A DNA stretch of 64,000 nucleotides from an uncultured Prevotella sp. (GCA_934256705.1 CAKQPF010000007.1:1-64000), one strand, 5' to 3'; numbered from the stretch's first letter, positions 25,910 through 35,938 are shown. Translations and numbers: made by a program. The notes: generated by a model not told the origin, from the sequence alone.

Positions 25910-26015
25910 AGGCATAGAACAAGTGCCTACGAATTTTTATCTGATTATCAACAACAATAATAATCAGACCAGGAACAAGCGCCTACGAATTTCTATCTAA
26001 TTATCAACAACAACA
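25910..26015 (+). repeat. 56-base tandem duplication in the GH115 leader
   Basis: GCCTACGAATTTTTATCTGA with its flanks is repeated 56 bases later as GCCTACGAATTTCTATCTAA. Both copies run on through ATTATCAACAACAA. The second copy ends at the start codon, so the leader and ribosome-binding region are duplicated. Confidence 0.8.
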
Positions 26016-27297
26016 ATGAAAAGACTTTTTCTCTCACTGCTTGCCGGTGCTCTCCTCATGGGACTCAATGTCCATGCGGCAGACCGCTTCGTCTCTTTTG
26101 CCAAAGGCGAGAGGACTGCTATCGAAATCACGAATACCAATGACACCATCGTCTATGACCCTGCTGACTGGACAGGAGTAAGGATTGCCGTCAGCAATCT
26201 CCGCCATGACATCAAGGCAGTGACGGGCAGGGAATGCGCTCCAATCATCGTGGCCACTGTGGGCAAAAGCGCTCTGGCCAAGAAATACGAGGCGCAATGC
26301 CGGACGCTGAAAGGCAAGTGGGAACAGTTTCTCATCTTCACCGAAGGTGGCAGAATGGTCATTCTCGGTTCGGACAAGCGCGGCACCATCTACGGCATCT
26401 ACGAACTGTCAAGGCAGATTGGAGTATCGCCTTGGTACTGGATGGCGGATGCACCGATAATGAAACATCAGCAGGTGTTCATCGACAAAGGCACTTTCAC
26501 TGACGGAGAACCGAAAGTAAGGTACCGCGGAATATTCATAAATGATGAATGGCCCTCATTCGGCACATGGTGCGGAAAGCATTTCGGAGAGCGGAATGAT
26601 GCTCGACAATCATATCGGCTACACGCAATGGTCTATTCCAGAGAAGAATGTAAACCCTATGACTCTCGGTTTCAAGGTGGACAACAATATTGCTCCTGCT
26701 CCTTCTCATGAGTACTCCATCCCGGCATACAGATACTGCAGAAAAGTGGATGGCAAGGAAGCCAAATGGATTTTCCTGCCAAACCTGGGCAGGGGAAAAG
26801 GCTGTATGGGTGCCGACAATGTGATGGCTACAAGCGAGACGACAGGCAACAGGGCTGCATTGGAATACGAAATCAACTCGAATAGCGGAACCATCGCCAT
26901 AGGAATACTGCCCACTCAGGACGTACATCCGGCACGTGGACTGCGCCTCGGAGTGCAGATTGATGACCAACCGATGCGTGTAATAGATGCCAGACAAGGA
27001 CTGCATGACGAGTTTCAGGAATACACCAAGCAGAATCTCGCTGTCTCCAAAGTGCTGAAAGCATTGCCTCCACGCAATAATCTCCTGCTCTCAGGCTGGC
27101 AAGACAACAGACGATTGCCACGTCGCGATGAGGTGTTCGACAATATCCGCTGGCTTGAAGTGGATCTCCAGTGCAAACCTGGCAAGCATTCACTCCGTCT
27201 CATCATGATAGATCCGGAAATAGTCATCGAGCAGATAGTCGTGGATTCCGACAATTCCCGCTACAGTTACTTCGGCAACGCCTTCCCGTGGGAGTAA
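26016..27297 (+). pseudogene. GH115 alpha-glucuronidase remnant with deleted middle
   Basis: The first frame (26016 onward) encodes a signal peptide and the GH115 N-terminal domain (GSDKRGTIYGIYELSRQIGV, WYWMADAP, KVRYRGIFINDEWPSFGTW). After HFGE, near 26585-26600, it jumps to the C-terminal part of the same family, now one base out of frame: GMMLDNHIGYTQWSIPEKN through FGNAFPWE, ending at 27297. Intact GH115 proteins are roughly 800-950 residues; the catalytic barrel between these blocks is missing. The out-of-frame N-terminal reading ends at 26711. Intact members remove glucuronic acid from xylan. Inactive here, unless assembly has collapsed the region. Confidence 0.85.
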
Positions 27298-27307
27298 CAC
27301 ACCAATG

Positions 27308-27357
27308 CAAACAGACGGCAATCTTAGGCTTATCAGGCTAAGATTGCCGTCTGTTTG
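27308..27357 (+). terminator. 20-bp-stem terminator after the GH115 remnant
   Basis: CAAACAGACGGCAATCTTAG pairs perfectly with CTAAGATTGCCGTCTGTTTG around a 10-base loop. It is followed by T-rich repeat sequence and lies between two converging genes. Confidence 0.85.
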
Positions 27358-27455
27358 TTGTGTTGTTTGGTTGTTTAGTTGTTTTGTTATTTTGTTGGCT
27401 GTATTGGCATTCAACAAGACAACTAAACCACAAAACAACAAAACCACAAAAGCAA
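27355..27455. repeat. TTGTTTGG-type repeat with facing AAACAAC arm, copy 2
   Basis: TTGTTGTGTTGTTTGGTTGTTT is followed by the complementary ACAACTAAACCACAAAACAAC, so the two halves can pair into a long stem. It fills the gap up to the trkH stop codon. Confidence 0.7.
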
Positions 27456-28910
27456 TCACCTGTCTTTCCAAAATGTAGGGGTGAAGATGATGAGGACGGA
27501 GAATATCTCCAGACGGCCCATCAGCATGAGGAAAGAGCATATCCACTTGGCAAAGTCGGGCAGATGGTTCCACGACATCGTAGGACCTATCTCCAGTCCG
27601 AGCGTAGGACCCACGTTGCTGAGCGTGGAGAGCGTGATGGTGATGGAGTTGGTATTATCCACTCCTGCCGCTGTCATGCAGAAAGCACACACTATGCACA
27701 TGATGCAATAGATGGTGAGGAATGCAAGGAGCGTTACGCGCTTGTCGATAGGCACGTTGTTCTCACCGATTCTGAGCGGCAGGACAGCACGCGGATGGAG
27801 CATCTGGCGAAACTCATTGCGCACGATTTTGAGCAGCATGACGCATCTGATGGACTTGAATCCACCACTGGTGCTGCCAGCACAGCCTCCAATGAACATG
27901 CAGACTGCCAGCACTATCCACGTGACATGAGGCCACTGTCCGGCATCATCGTTGAAGAGACCGGTGGTGGTGATGAATGATACCACCTGATAGACGGCGC
28001 AACGGAATGCACGCTCGTAGCCGTAATGATTGTTGATGATGAGTTCTATGGCTATGAAAGCAGTGAAGATGGCAATGATTGCCACATAGAATTTCACCTC
28101 GGGATTTCGGAAAAGGTTTCCCACCTTGCCCCTTATCACTGCATTATAGAGCAGGATGAAATTGACTCCTGAGATAAAGCAGAAGAAGGTGCTGCAATAC
28201 TCCATAGCCGGGGAATGGTAGTATTCGATACTTGCATTGCGAGTGGAGAAGCCACCGGTGGCAAGTGTGGTCATGGCATGGTTGACACTGTCGAAGACAT
28301 TCATGCCGAGGAGATAGAATGTGCCGGCACATACTATGGTGAGAACGAGGAAAATGGTCCAGATGCTCTTTGCCGAACTGCTCAGACGTGGATGCAGTTT
28401 GGTCTTGATAGGACCGGTGGCTTCGGCGGAAAACACTTTCACCGAACCGCCTACCATGGACGGAAGGATGGCTATGGTGAAGAATACGATACCCAAACCG
28501 CCAATCCACTGTGACAGGCTTCGCCAGAACAATATGCCATGAGGCAGACATTCCACGTCATCGAGGATGGTACAGCCCGTGGTGGTGAAGCCAGACATGG
28601 ACTCGAAATAGGCATTGGTGAAGTCCGTGATGTAGCCACCCACCATGAATGGCAGCGTGCCGAAAAGGCTGAAGACGCTCCAGGCGAGGGTGACGACGAG
28701 GAAAGACTCGCGACGACCGAGGGAGTTGTCGGCATTGCGGCCGACACATCTCAAGGAGAAGCCTGCCGCCTGTGTAAGCAAGATTGATATGAGGAAGGCA
28801 AACAAGTCGTCCTCATGATACCATACGGAGATGCCGAGACACAGTATCATGAACAGGGACTCAAGGAAAAGCAGTGAGCCTAAGATCTTACATATCAGTT
28901 TGGAATTCAT
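27456..28910 (-). CDS. trkH: TrkH-family potassium uptake membrane subunit
   Basis: About 484 residues from ATG 28910 (MNSKLICKILGSLLFLESLF). The longer frame to 29048 crosses repeat sequence and is rejected. It has multiple membrane segments and the pore-filter loops of the SKT family: SMSGFTTTGCT, TLATGGFST, FITTTGL and LSNVGPTLG. It forms the channel of a Trk-type potassium uptake system and needs the NAD-binding subunit TrkA, encoded 148 bases upstream on the same strand. The gap between them holds three hairpin repeats. The 3' end meets a TTGTTTGG repeat. Confidence 0.93.
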   Translation of the reverse strand: MNSKLICKILGSLLFLESLFMILCLGISVWYHEDDLFAFLISILLTQAAGFSLRCVGRNADNSLGRRESFLVVTLAWSVFSLFGTLPFMVGGYITDFTNAYFESMSGFTTTGCTILDDVECLPHGILFWRSLSQWIGGLGIVFFTIAILPSMVGGSVKVFSAEATGPIKTKLHPRLSSSAKSIWTIFLVLTIVCAGTFYLLGMNVFDSVNHAMTTLATGGFSTRNASIEYYHSPAMEYCSTFFCFISGVNFILLYNAVIRGKVGNLFRNPEVKFYVAIIAIFTAFIAIELIINNHYGYERAFRCAVYQVVSFITTTGLFNDDAGQWPHVTWIVLAVCMFIGGCAGSTSGGFKSIRCVMLLKIVRNEFRQMLHPRAVLPLRIGENNVPIDKRVTLLAFLTIYCIMCIVCAFCMTAAGVDNTNSITITLSTLSNVGPTLGLEIGPTMSWNHLPDFAKWICSFLMLMGRLEIFSVLIIFTPTFWKDR

Positions 28911-28935
28911 TTCTTTATGGGGATTAAATTGCAAA

Positions 28936-29043
28936 CCAGCCGGTAACGCGGCTGGCACAGGGACGGACTCAGAGGGGATTCCTGTGTTAATGCGGCTGGC
29001 ACAGTGGTGGATAACGGAGGCAGACCTGCACGATAGCGGCAGG
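28936..29043 (-). repeat. three GTG-stem-loop repeats between trkA and trkH
   Basis: On the minus strand the best copy (28936-28955 plus flank) is GTG followed by CCAGCC, loop GCGTTACC, then GGCTGG. A degenerate second copy (28981-29010) starts CCACTGTGCCAGCCGC, and a third (29025-29050) has CCTGC/GCAGG arms. The same loop GCGTTACC, with different but still complementary stems, appears at 44150-44169 and 50123-50142. Confidence 0.7.
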
Positions 29044-29057
29044 CACAAAGGCTTTGC

Positions 29058-30404
29058 TTATACGAAGAATTTCTCAATGCGCTTCATGTCGGCATTGTGG
29101 CAGAACACCACGACGATGTCACCCGGCTCTATCTGCGTGCCACCGGATATAAGCATACCCTCACCATTGCGCACCAGACCACCGAAAGTCATGCCGTAAG
29201 GCAGACCAAGCTCATAGACTTTCTTGCGTGTGACCTTCGAACCGGGCTGTGCCACGAACTCTGCAACGTCGGCATTGGCAGCCATAAGGAAGCGGACATT
29301 GCTCACGTCAGCGTCAAGCAGCATCTCATAGATGTGGCTTGCGGCGATAGCCTTCTTGTTGATGATGGTGCCGATGTCGAGGCTCTCAGCCATTTCCACA
29401 TAGTCGAGGTTCTCCACGAGGGCAACAGTCTTGCGCACTCCCATCCTCTTGGCAGTGAGACAGGCAAGGATATTGGTCTCCGCATTACCTGTAACGGCTA
29501 CGAAGGCCTGAGTATTCTTGATGCCTTCCTCCACGAGAAGGGAGACATCACGTCCGTCTCCATTGATTATCATGATGCGGTCAGCATCAGTGAGCAGGTC
29601 ATTCAGTCGCTCGCAGCGCTGTGTGTCCCTCTCTATTATCTTCAGTTTGATATATTCCGGCAGGGTTGCGGCTGTGCGCACGGCAATCTTTCCTCCGCCC
29701 ATCATCATCACGTTCTTCACGTCGGCATAGTTTTCCTTGCCCACAATCTTGCGGATATGAGGGATAAAGTTGCGCTTTGTCATGAAGAAAGCAATGTCAT
29801 GAAGCTTCAATTCGTCGTTACCACCAGGGATGATGGTCTCGTCGCCACGCTTGATAGCCACGATATGATAAGGGTCTTCCGGTCCGCATAGTTCCTTGAG
29901 AGGCTGGTTGAGGATGGTGGCAGACTCGCGTAGCTTGATGCCGAGCATCACGAGAGCTCCATTATGCACGTCCCATCTCTGGCGTACCCACGACATCTTC
30001 AGTCCGTTGATGATGTCCTTTGCGCCGAGAAGTTCGGGATAGATGATGGAATCAATGCCGACGCGGTGGAGATACTGCGCATTGGCAGAGTCTGCAAACT
30101 CATAGTCCTCCACCTTTGCCACGGTGCGCTTTGCTCCGAGAGCCTTGGCAAGTGAGCAGGAACTGAGGTTGACATGCTGGTCGCCTGTCACAGCTATGAA
30201 GAGGTCGCAGCGCTGCACTCCAGCCGTCTGCATCGCCTTGATGCTGCCTGGAGAGTCGTGAAGCGTCAGTACATCATAGTTGGCGCTGATATTGTCGAGG
30301 CATTCCTCGTCGTCATCGATGAGAGTGATGTCCTCATTGTTTCTGGAGAGAAGTTTTGCCAGGTAAGTACCTATTTCCCTTGCTCCTGCTATTACTATTT
30401 TCAT
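29058..30404 (-). CDS. trkA: TrkA potassium uptake regulatory subunit
   Basis: 448 residues with two RCK/KTN halves. The first begins MKIVIAGAREIGTYLAKLLS with the acidic end LIDDDEECLD, and the second begins VMMMGGGKIAVRTAATLPE. Each is followed by a TrkA_C domain (IKLRESATILNQPLKEL; and near GSKVTRKKVYELGLPYG). It is the cytoplasmic subunit that binds NAD(H)/nucleotides and gates TrkH. It lies 55 bases downstream of dxs and upstream of trkH, an arrangement I recall as common in Bacteroidales. Confidence 0.95.
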   Translation of the reverse strand: MKIVIAGAREIGTYLAKLLSRNNEDITLIDDDEECLDNISANYDVLTLHDSPGSIKAMQTAGVQRCDLFIAVTGDQHVNLSSCSLAKALGAKRTVAKVEDYEFADSANAQYLHRVGIDSIIYPELLGAKDIINGLKMSWVRQRWDVHNGALVMLGIKLRESATILNQPLKELCGPEDPYHIVAIKRGDETIIPGGNDELKLHDIAFFMTKRNFIPHIRKIVGKENYADVKNVMMMGGGKIAVRTAATLPEYIKLKIIERDTQRCERLNDLLTDADRIMIINGDGRDVSLLVEEGIKNTQAFVAVTGNAETNILACLTAKRMGVRKTVALVENLDYVEMAESLDIGTIINKKAIAASHIYEMLLDADVSNVRFLMAANADVAEFVAQPGSKVTRKKVYELGLPYGMTFGGLVRNGEGMLISGGTQIEPGDIVVVFCHNADMKRIEKFFV

Positions 30405-30459
30405 CTGTTGTCTATTTGAATATATGGGAAAGGAGAATGCGCCTCTCCTTCCCCTATAT

Positions 30460-32370
30460 TTATTTGTTTAATTCCTCTATAATGCTCTCTGCATCAATGC
30501 CTACGATATGCTGCAGCTGGGCTACTGTGCCGTGCTCGACGAAGTAATCCGGCAATCCGAGACGCTTGACGTGAACATCGTAGTCATGGTCGGCAAACCA
30601 TTCCATCACGGCAGAGCCCATACCGCCATTGCGCACACCGTCTTCCACGGTGATTACCTTGCGGAATTTCCTGCCCACCTCATGCAGGATGTCCTCATCC
30701 AGAGGCTTGAGGAAACGCATGTCATAATGGGCCACGCTCTTCTTAACGCCGAGATTACAGATGGCTTTCTGCACATTGTTGCCCACGGCACCGATGGAAA
30801 GGACGGCAATGTCATCGCCATCAGACAGTTTTCTGCCTTTTCCCACCTCCACTTCCTCCAGCGGACAGCGCCAATCCACGAGCACACCTCTGCCACGTGG
30901 ATAGCGTATCACGAAGGCACCCTTGCCAGGAAGCTGGGCTGTAAACATCAGCCGGCGCAGTTCATGCTCGTCCATCGGAGCGGAAATGGTAAGGTTTGGC
31001 ACCGGTCTCAGTGCGGCCATGTCAAATGCTCCATGATGAGTAGCACCGTCTTCACCCACCAGTCCGGCACGGTCGAAGCATAACACTACAGGCAGGTTGA
31101 GTATTGCCACATCGTGGATGATATTGTCGTAGGAACGCTGGGCGAAGGCACTGTAGATGTTGCAGTAAGGTATAAGTCCGTCTTTTGCCATTCCTCCCGA
31201 GAAAGTCACGGCATGTCCCTCGGCAATACCCACGTCAAAGGCACGTTCCGGCATGGCATCCATCAGCTTGTTCATCGAGCATCCAGTAGGCATGGCAGGC
31301 GTAACGCCCACTATCTTAGGGTTTTGCCTTGCCAATTCCACGAGAGTCTCACCGAATACGTCCTGGAATTTCGGAGGCATATTTTCCTCATTGCCCTTTA
31401 TTCTCTCGCCTGTGTCAGGGTCGAATTTTCCCGGAGCGTGCCAGATGGTGGCGGCATGCTCGGCTGGTTCGTAGCCTTTTCCCTTCACGGTGTGGATATG
31501 CAGGAGCTTCGGACCGCGCATGTTCTTCAGTTGGTGGAGCACGCGGACGAGTTCCTTCACGTCATGTCCATATACCGGACCGAAGTAGCGGATGTTCAGT
31601 CCCTCGAAGATATTCTGCTGTTCGCTGATGAGAGACTTTATGGAATTGTTGAGCCGTATTATCGCTTTCTTCCTGCTGTCATTGAGGATGCCCTTGCTGA
31701 ACATCCATTTTGCGGCCTTGTCACGCCAATGGTTGTATGATTCATTGGTGGTAAGGTTGAGCAGATACTGCTTCATTCCGCCGACGGAGTGGTCGATGGA
31801 CATATTGTTGTCATTCAGGATGATGAGCAGATCGTTAGGCGAAGAACTGACATTGTTCAGTCCTTCGAAGGCAAGACCGCCGCTCATTGCACCGTCGCCT
31901 ATCACGGCAACGACGTGGCGAGTGGGCAGTTCCTTTGCATTGTCGCCTTCACGTGCCAGTTTCTGCTCCCTTTGTGCTGCCACAGCCATGCCGAGAGCCG
32001 CGGAGATGCTGTTGGAAGCATGTCCGCAGGTGAAGGTGTCATATTCGCTTTCTGCAGGATTAGGGAAAGGGCAGATGCCGTGAAGCTTGCGGTTAGTGCA
32101 GAAATTGTCACGGCGACCGGTCAATATTTTGTGTCCGTAAGCCTGATGGCCCACGTCCCATACTATTCTGTCATAAGGAGTGTCATAGACATAATGCAGG
32201 GCGACAGTCAGTTCGATGACGCCCAGACTCGACGCAAGATGCCCGGGATTGACCGACAGTTCCTTCACGATGTCATCGCGAAGTTCACGGCATACCTCGG
32301 GTAATTGGTCCACCGGAATCTCCCTGAGATCCTTCGGTGAGTCGATGTTATTTAGAAATGTGTAATTCAA
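30460..32370 (-). CDS. dxs: 1-deoxy-D-xylulose-5-phosphate synthase
   Basis: 636 residues, normal length. Thiamine-diphosphate binding is seen in GDGAMSGGLAFEGLNN with NDNNMSI. The substrate-site histidine lies in HPGHLASSLGVIELTVALHY-type sequence near the N-terminus (NPGHLASSLG), and the transketolase central domain has HDVAILNLPVVLCFDRAGLVGEDGATHHG. It condenses pyruvate and glyceraldehyde 3-phosphate, the first step of the MEP isoprenoid pathway. It heads the dxs-trkA-trkH gene run. I see no clear -7 box immediately upstream. Confidence 0.96.
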   Translation of the reverse strand: MNYTFLNNIDSPKDLREIPVDQLPEVCRELRDDIVKELSVNPGHLASSLGVIELTVALHYVYDTPYDRIVWDVGHQAYGHKILTGRRDNFCTNRKLHGICPFPNPAESEYDTFTCGHASNSISAALGMAVAAQREQKLAREGDNAKELPTRHVVAVIGDGAMSGGLAFEGLNNVSSSPNDLLIILNDNNMSIDHSVGGMKQYLLNLTTNESYNHWRDKAAKWMFSKGILNDSRKKAIIRLNNSIKSLISEQQNIFEGLNIRYFGPVYGHDVKELVRVLHQLKNMRGPKLLHIHTVKGKGYEPAEHAATIWHAPGKFDPDTGERIKGNEENMPPKFQDVFGETLVELARQNPKIVGVTPAMPTGCSMNKLMDAMPERAFDVGIAEGHAVTFSGGMAKDGLIPYCNIYSAFAQRSYDNIIHDVAILNLPVVLCFDRAGLVGEDGATHHGAFDMAALRPVPNLTISAPMDEHELRRLMFTAQLPGKGAFVIRYPRGRGVLVDWRCPLEEVEVGKGRKLSDGDDIAVLSIGAVGNNVQKAICNLGVKKSVAHYDMRFLKPLDEDILHEVGRKFRKVITVEDGVRNGGMGSAVMEWFADHDYDVHVKRLGLPDYFVEHGTVAQLQHIVGIDAESIIEELNK

Positions 32371-32542
32371 GACTACTTTGGTTAAAGGCTGCTGTTGATG
32401 GAAGCCATCGTTGATATTTTATATATAATGTGTAAAATCACAGGTGTCACATTGTCGGAACACCGTTATCGGACAGTCATACCTTCCTTTTCACTGACGG
32501 ACAAGATGGTGATTGACTGTAGATTTCAGTTTTGAAAAGACG

Positions 32543-32597
32543 AAAAACCCTCCTTGTCACTCTTCTGGCGCAAAGGTCATGGAGTGACAAGAAGGAC
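32543..32597 (-). terminator. terminator of asd
   Basis: On the minus strand TCCTTCTTGTCACTC pairs with GAGTGACAAGGAGGG and is followed by TTTTTCGTC. It lies 16 bases past the asd stop codon. Confidence 0.8.
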
Positions 32598-32612
32598 TAT
32601 GCTGCGGGCTGA

Positions 32613-33626
32613 TTACTTTACGTTGCCCACCTTGATGAGATATTCTGCAATCTGAACAGCATTCAGAGCGGCACCCTTACGTATCTGGTCACCGGTGAGC
32701 CAGAGGGTGATACCGTTGTCATTAGCCAGATCCTGACGGATGCGGCCTACATATACGTCATCCTTTCCTGCGCTTTCGAGCGGCATAGGATAAACGTAAT
32801 TCTGAGGGTCATCGACGAGGGAAACGCCTTCAGCGGCATCAAGAGCCTTACGCACCTGATCTACTGTGAGCGGAGCCTCTGTCTCTACCCATACTGACTC
32901 GGAGTGGCTGCGGAGGGAAGATACGCGTACGCAGGTAGCACTGGTGCGGACATCGCTGTGCATGATCTTGCGTGTCTCGTTGTACATCTTCATCTCTTCC
33001 TTGGTGTAGTCATTCTCAGTCATCTTGTCAATCTGAGGAATTACGTTGTAAGCCAACTGATGCGGGAACTTCTCGATGGTCTTTGCCTCACCGGTCTCCA
33101 CGAGTTCCTTGTACTGCTGCTGGAGCTCTGCCATCGCAGCTGCACCTGCACCAGAAGCACTCTGATAGCTGGAGATGTGGATTCTCTTGATGTGGGAAAG
33201 GTTCTCGATAGGCTTGAGCACCACTACCATCATGATTGTAGTACAGTTAGGATTGGCAATGATGTTGCGAGGACGGTTCAATGCGTCCTCAGCATTGCAC
33301 TCAGGAACCACCAGAGGCACATCGTCACACATGCGGAACGCACTTGAGTTGTCGATCATCACGGCGCCATACTTGGTGATGGTCTCAGCAAACTCCTCAC
33401 TTGTGCCGCCACCTGCAGATGTGAATGCGATGTCCACGTCCTTGAAATCATCGTTGTGCTGCAAGAGTTTGACCTCGTATTCCTTGCCTTTGAATGTGTA
33501 TTTAGTACCAGCGGAGCGTTTGCTTCCGAACAACACCAAGTCATCCATAGGGAAATTTCTCTCATCGAGGATGCGCAGGAACTCCTGTCCCACTGCACCG
33601 CTTGCGCCAACAATTGCTACTTTCAT
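32613..33626 (-). CDS. asd: aspartate-semialdehyde dehydrogenase
   Basis: About 337 residues from ATG 33626 (MKVAIVGASGAVGQEFLRIL). The longer frame to 33680 would start within the promoter. It has the NADP loop GASGAVG, the catalytic cysteine in NPNCTTIMM, and the SYQSASGAG segment. It reduces aspartyl phosphate to the semialdehyde for lysine, threonine, methionine and cell-wall diaminopimelate. It is monocistronic, with a good promoter and its own terminator. I saw no lysine riboswitch: the leader is only about 50 bases. Confidence 0.96.
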   Translation of the reverse strand: MKVAIVGASGAVGQEFLRILDERNFPMDDLVLFGSKRSAGTKYTFKGKEYEVKLLQHNDDFKDVDIAFTSAGGGTSEEFAETITKYGAVMIDNSSAFRMCDDVPLVVPECNAEDALNRPRNIIANPNCTTIMMVVVLKPIENLSHIKRIHISSYQSASGAGAAAMAELQQQYKELVETGEAKTIEKFPHQLAYNVIPQIDKMTENDYTKEEMKMYNETRKIMHSDVRTSATCVRVSSLRSHSESVWVETEAPLTVDQVRKALDAAEGVSLVDDPQNYVYPMPLESAGKDDVYVGRIRQDLANDNGITLWLTGDQIRKGAALNAVQIAEYLIKVGNVK

Positions 33627-33677
33627 TTCTTCTTCGTTTTGTTTAGTTGTTATTACATAAAATATATAATTCCAATG

Positions 33678-33685
33678 CAAAAGTA
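33678..33685 (-). promoter_or_regulatory. -7 box TACTTTTG upstream of asd
   Basis: TACTTTTG on the minus strand, 52 bases before ATG 33626. This matches the consensus and supports the shorter asd start. Confidence 0.6.
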
Positions 33686-33765
33686 CAAATTTTCGGCTTA
33701 ATCTTCGATAATTTGATATTTTTTTTGCAATTTTGCATCATAATTCATGCCTAACGTCAATAAAA

Positions 33766-35892
33766 ATGCTTGATTTCACGCAATATCTCCCCATAACCAG
33801 TCCCACTTTGATATTTTTCGTGGTGCTCTTCATCATCCTGATTGCCCCTATCGTGATGGGAAAACTGCGCATTCCGCACATCATCGGCATGGTGCTTGCC
33901 GGCATAGTGATAGGCCCTTACGGACTGAACATTCTGGAAAGGGACTCCAGTTTTGAGCTTTTCGGACGCGTCGGACTGCTTTACATCATGTTTCTTGCTG
34001 GAATAGAGATGGATATGGAGGGACTGAAGAAGGACCTGGGCAAGGTGACCGTCTTCGGACTGCTCACCTGTTTCGTCCCTTTCATCCTCACATATCTCTC
34101 CTGCGTCTGGTATCTGGACTATCCTCCGCTCGCTTCCCTCCTTCTGGGATGTATCATGGCGAGTAACACTCTCGTGGCTTACCCCATCGTGGTGCGCTAC
34201 GGACTCCAGCGGAGCACGGTGACAACGCTCTCTGTCGGCGCTTCGATGCTCTCGCTGCTCATAGCCCTGGTGGTGACGGCGGCATTGGTGGGAAGCATGT
34301 CCGGCGGAACGGGAACGATGTTCTGGGTGCTCTTCTTCGTCAAGTTTGTGGCGTGGTGTGCGGCCATGACATGGCTTATCCGCCACATGACGCGCTGGTT
34401 TCTCCGTCGCTATTCCGACTCGGTGATGCAGTATATCTTTGTCCTTGCAGTGATGTTCATCAGTGCGGCTACCTGCGAACTGATAGGACTGGAGGGCATT
34501 CTCGGGGCTTTCTTCTCCGGATTGGTGCTCAATCGCTTCATTCCCAATGTCTCACCGCTGATGAACCGCATCGAGTTTATCGGCAATGCCATATTCATCC
34601 CTTACTTCCTTATCGGTGTCGGCATGCTTATCAATGCGGGATTGCTGCTCGAAGGAGGAAACACCATCCTCGTGGTGGCGTGCATCGGCATCTTCGGAAC
34701 GGTGGGAAAAGCCATTGCGGCATTCCTCAGCAGCTTCCTTTTCCATCGTAGCGTGCACGAAGGCAACCTGATGTTCGGCATGACATCGGCACATGCCGCC
34801 GGAGCAATAGCCCTGGTGATGGTGGGAGTCAATCTGGAAATAGCGCCGGGACAGCACCTTCTCGGCGACGAAGCGCTCAATGCTGTCGTGATAATGATAC
34901 TCTTCACCTGCATCATCTCCACCATCGTGACGGAATACGCCTCCCGTGCCATCGTCCTTCAGGAGAAGACGCAGCGCAAGATACCGGAGGATGACGGCAA
35001 GGCTGACGATGAAAAGATACTGATACCCGTCAAATACCCTGAGACCTGCGATACTCTCTTCAATCTTGCCGTGCTGATGCGCAATGAGAAACTCAGCAGG
35101 GGACTCATCGCTCTCAATGTGGTGTATGACGACCTCGATGCCTCCTACAATCAGCAGGAAGGGCAACGGCTGCTGGAATCCATAGAGAAAAAGGCGGCTG
35201 CGGCTGATATCCACATCCAGACCCAGGTGCGCCTTGCCACCAACATAGCCAACGGCATAAAGCATGCCTTCAAGGAATACGATGCTTCGGAAATCATATT
35301 GGGACAGCATATCCATGACAATTCCACGCGACGCTTCTGGGGACAGTTTGCCCAAAGCCTCTTCAATGGGCTTAACCGCCAGATAATCATAGCCAGATGC
35401 ACCATCCCTCTCAACACCATCAGGGTCTTTCATGTAGCGGTGCCGTCGCGTGCAGAGTATGAGCCCGGCTTCTACCGCTGGCTCGAAAGGGTCTCCAGGA
35501 TGGTGACACGCCTCGGATGCCGTATCGTATTCCATGGCAGAGAGGAGTCGCTCTCGCTTATCCGCACGTTTCTCGACTACAGATTCAAGAGCATACGTGC
35601 CGATTATGCCATCATGCAGCATTGGAATGACTTCAAGAAACTTGCCGCGCAGATGGAGGAGCACCAGATGCTCGTCGTCGTGACGGCACGTCAGGGCACC
35701 GTCTCCTACAAGTCTGCGATGGAGCGTCTGCCTGAAGAGCTCACCACATATTATAAATATAAGAACGTGATGATCATCTTCCCTGACCAGTATGGCAACC
35801 AGCAGGACATCATGACATTTGCCACCACCCAGCACCATGAGCAGGAAAGCATCTGGGAAAGCCTGCAGAAACTGATATTCTGGCGCAGGTAA
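33766..35892 (+). CDS. cation/proton antiporter (CPA2, Kef-like) with cytoplasmic Usp-like domains
   Basis: About 708 residues from ATG 33766 (MLDFTQYLPITSP). The upstream ATG at 33733 lies in an AT-rich leader. The first 400 residues form the membrane antiporter: IPHIIGMVLAGIVIGPYGL, LYIMFLAGIEMD, ASNTLVAYPIV, GLEGILGAFFSGLVLNR. The rest is cytoplasmic, with two regions resembling universal stress protein folds (ILIPVKYPETCDTLFNLAVL; TIRVFHVAVPSRAEYEPGF). It probably exchanges Na+ or K+ for protons; ion specificity is not readable. It is divergent from asd, with the LolD-like gene 46 bases downstream. No TrkA-N domain is present, unlike Kef. Confidence 0.88.
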   Translation: MLDFTQYLPITSPTLIFFVVLFIILIAPIVMGKLRIPHIIGMVLAGIVIGPYGLNILERDSSFELFGRVGLLYIMFLAGIEMDMEGLKKDLGKVTVFGLLTCFVPFILTYLSCVWYLDYPPLASLLLGCIMASNTLVAYPIVVRYGLQRSTVTTLSVGASMLSLLIALVVTAALVGSMSGGTGTMFWVLFFVKFVAWCAAMTWLIRHMTRWFLRRYSDSVMQYIFVLAVMFISAATCELIGLEGILGAFFSGLVLNRFIPNVSPLMNRIEFIGNAIFIPYFLIGVGMLINAGLLLEGGNTILVVACIGIFGTVGKAIAAFLSSFLFHRSVHEGNLMFGMTSAHAAGAIALVMVGVNLEIAPGQHLLGDEALNAVVIMILFTCIISTIVTEYASRAIVLQEKTQRKIPEDDGKADDEKILIPVKYPETCDTLFNLAVLMRNEKLSRGLIALNVVYDDLDASYNQQEGQRLLESIEKKAAAADIHIQTQVRLATNIANGIKHAFKEYDASEIILGQHIHDNSTRRFWGQFAQSLFNGLNRQIIIARCTIPLNTIRVFHVAVPSRAEYEPGFYRWLERVSRMVTRLGCRIVFHGREESLSLIRTFLDYRFKSIRADYAIMQHWNDFKKLAAQMEEHQMLVVVTARQGTVSYKSAMERLPEELTTYYKYKNVMIIFPDQYGNQQDIMTFATTQHHEQESIWESLQKLIFWRR

Positions 35893-35938
35893 AACCAAGA
35901 CAATGATACCAAGCAAAATAAAAAACAAATAAAGATAA

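Noticed and set aside
26542..27297. Independent gene of 251 codons
   Set aside because: Its residues match the C-terminal part of GH115 and lie directly after the N-terminal part, so it belongs to one broken gene.
32371..32612. Lysine riboswitch or other leader for asd
   Set aside because: This stretch is downstream of asd and holds its terminator. The true leader (33627-33677) is too short for a riboswitch.
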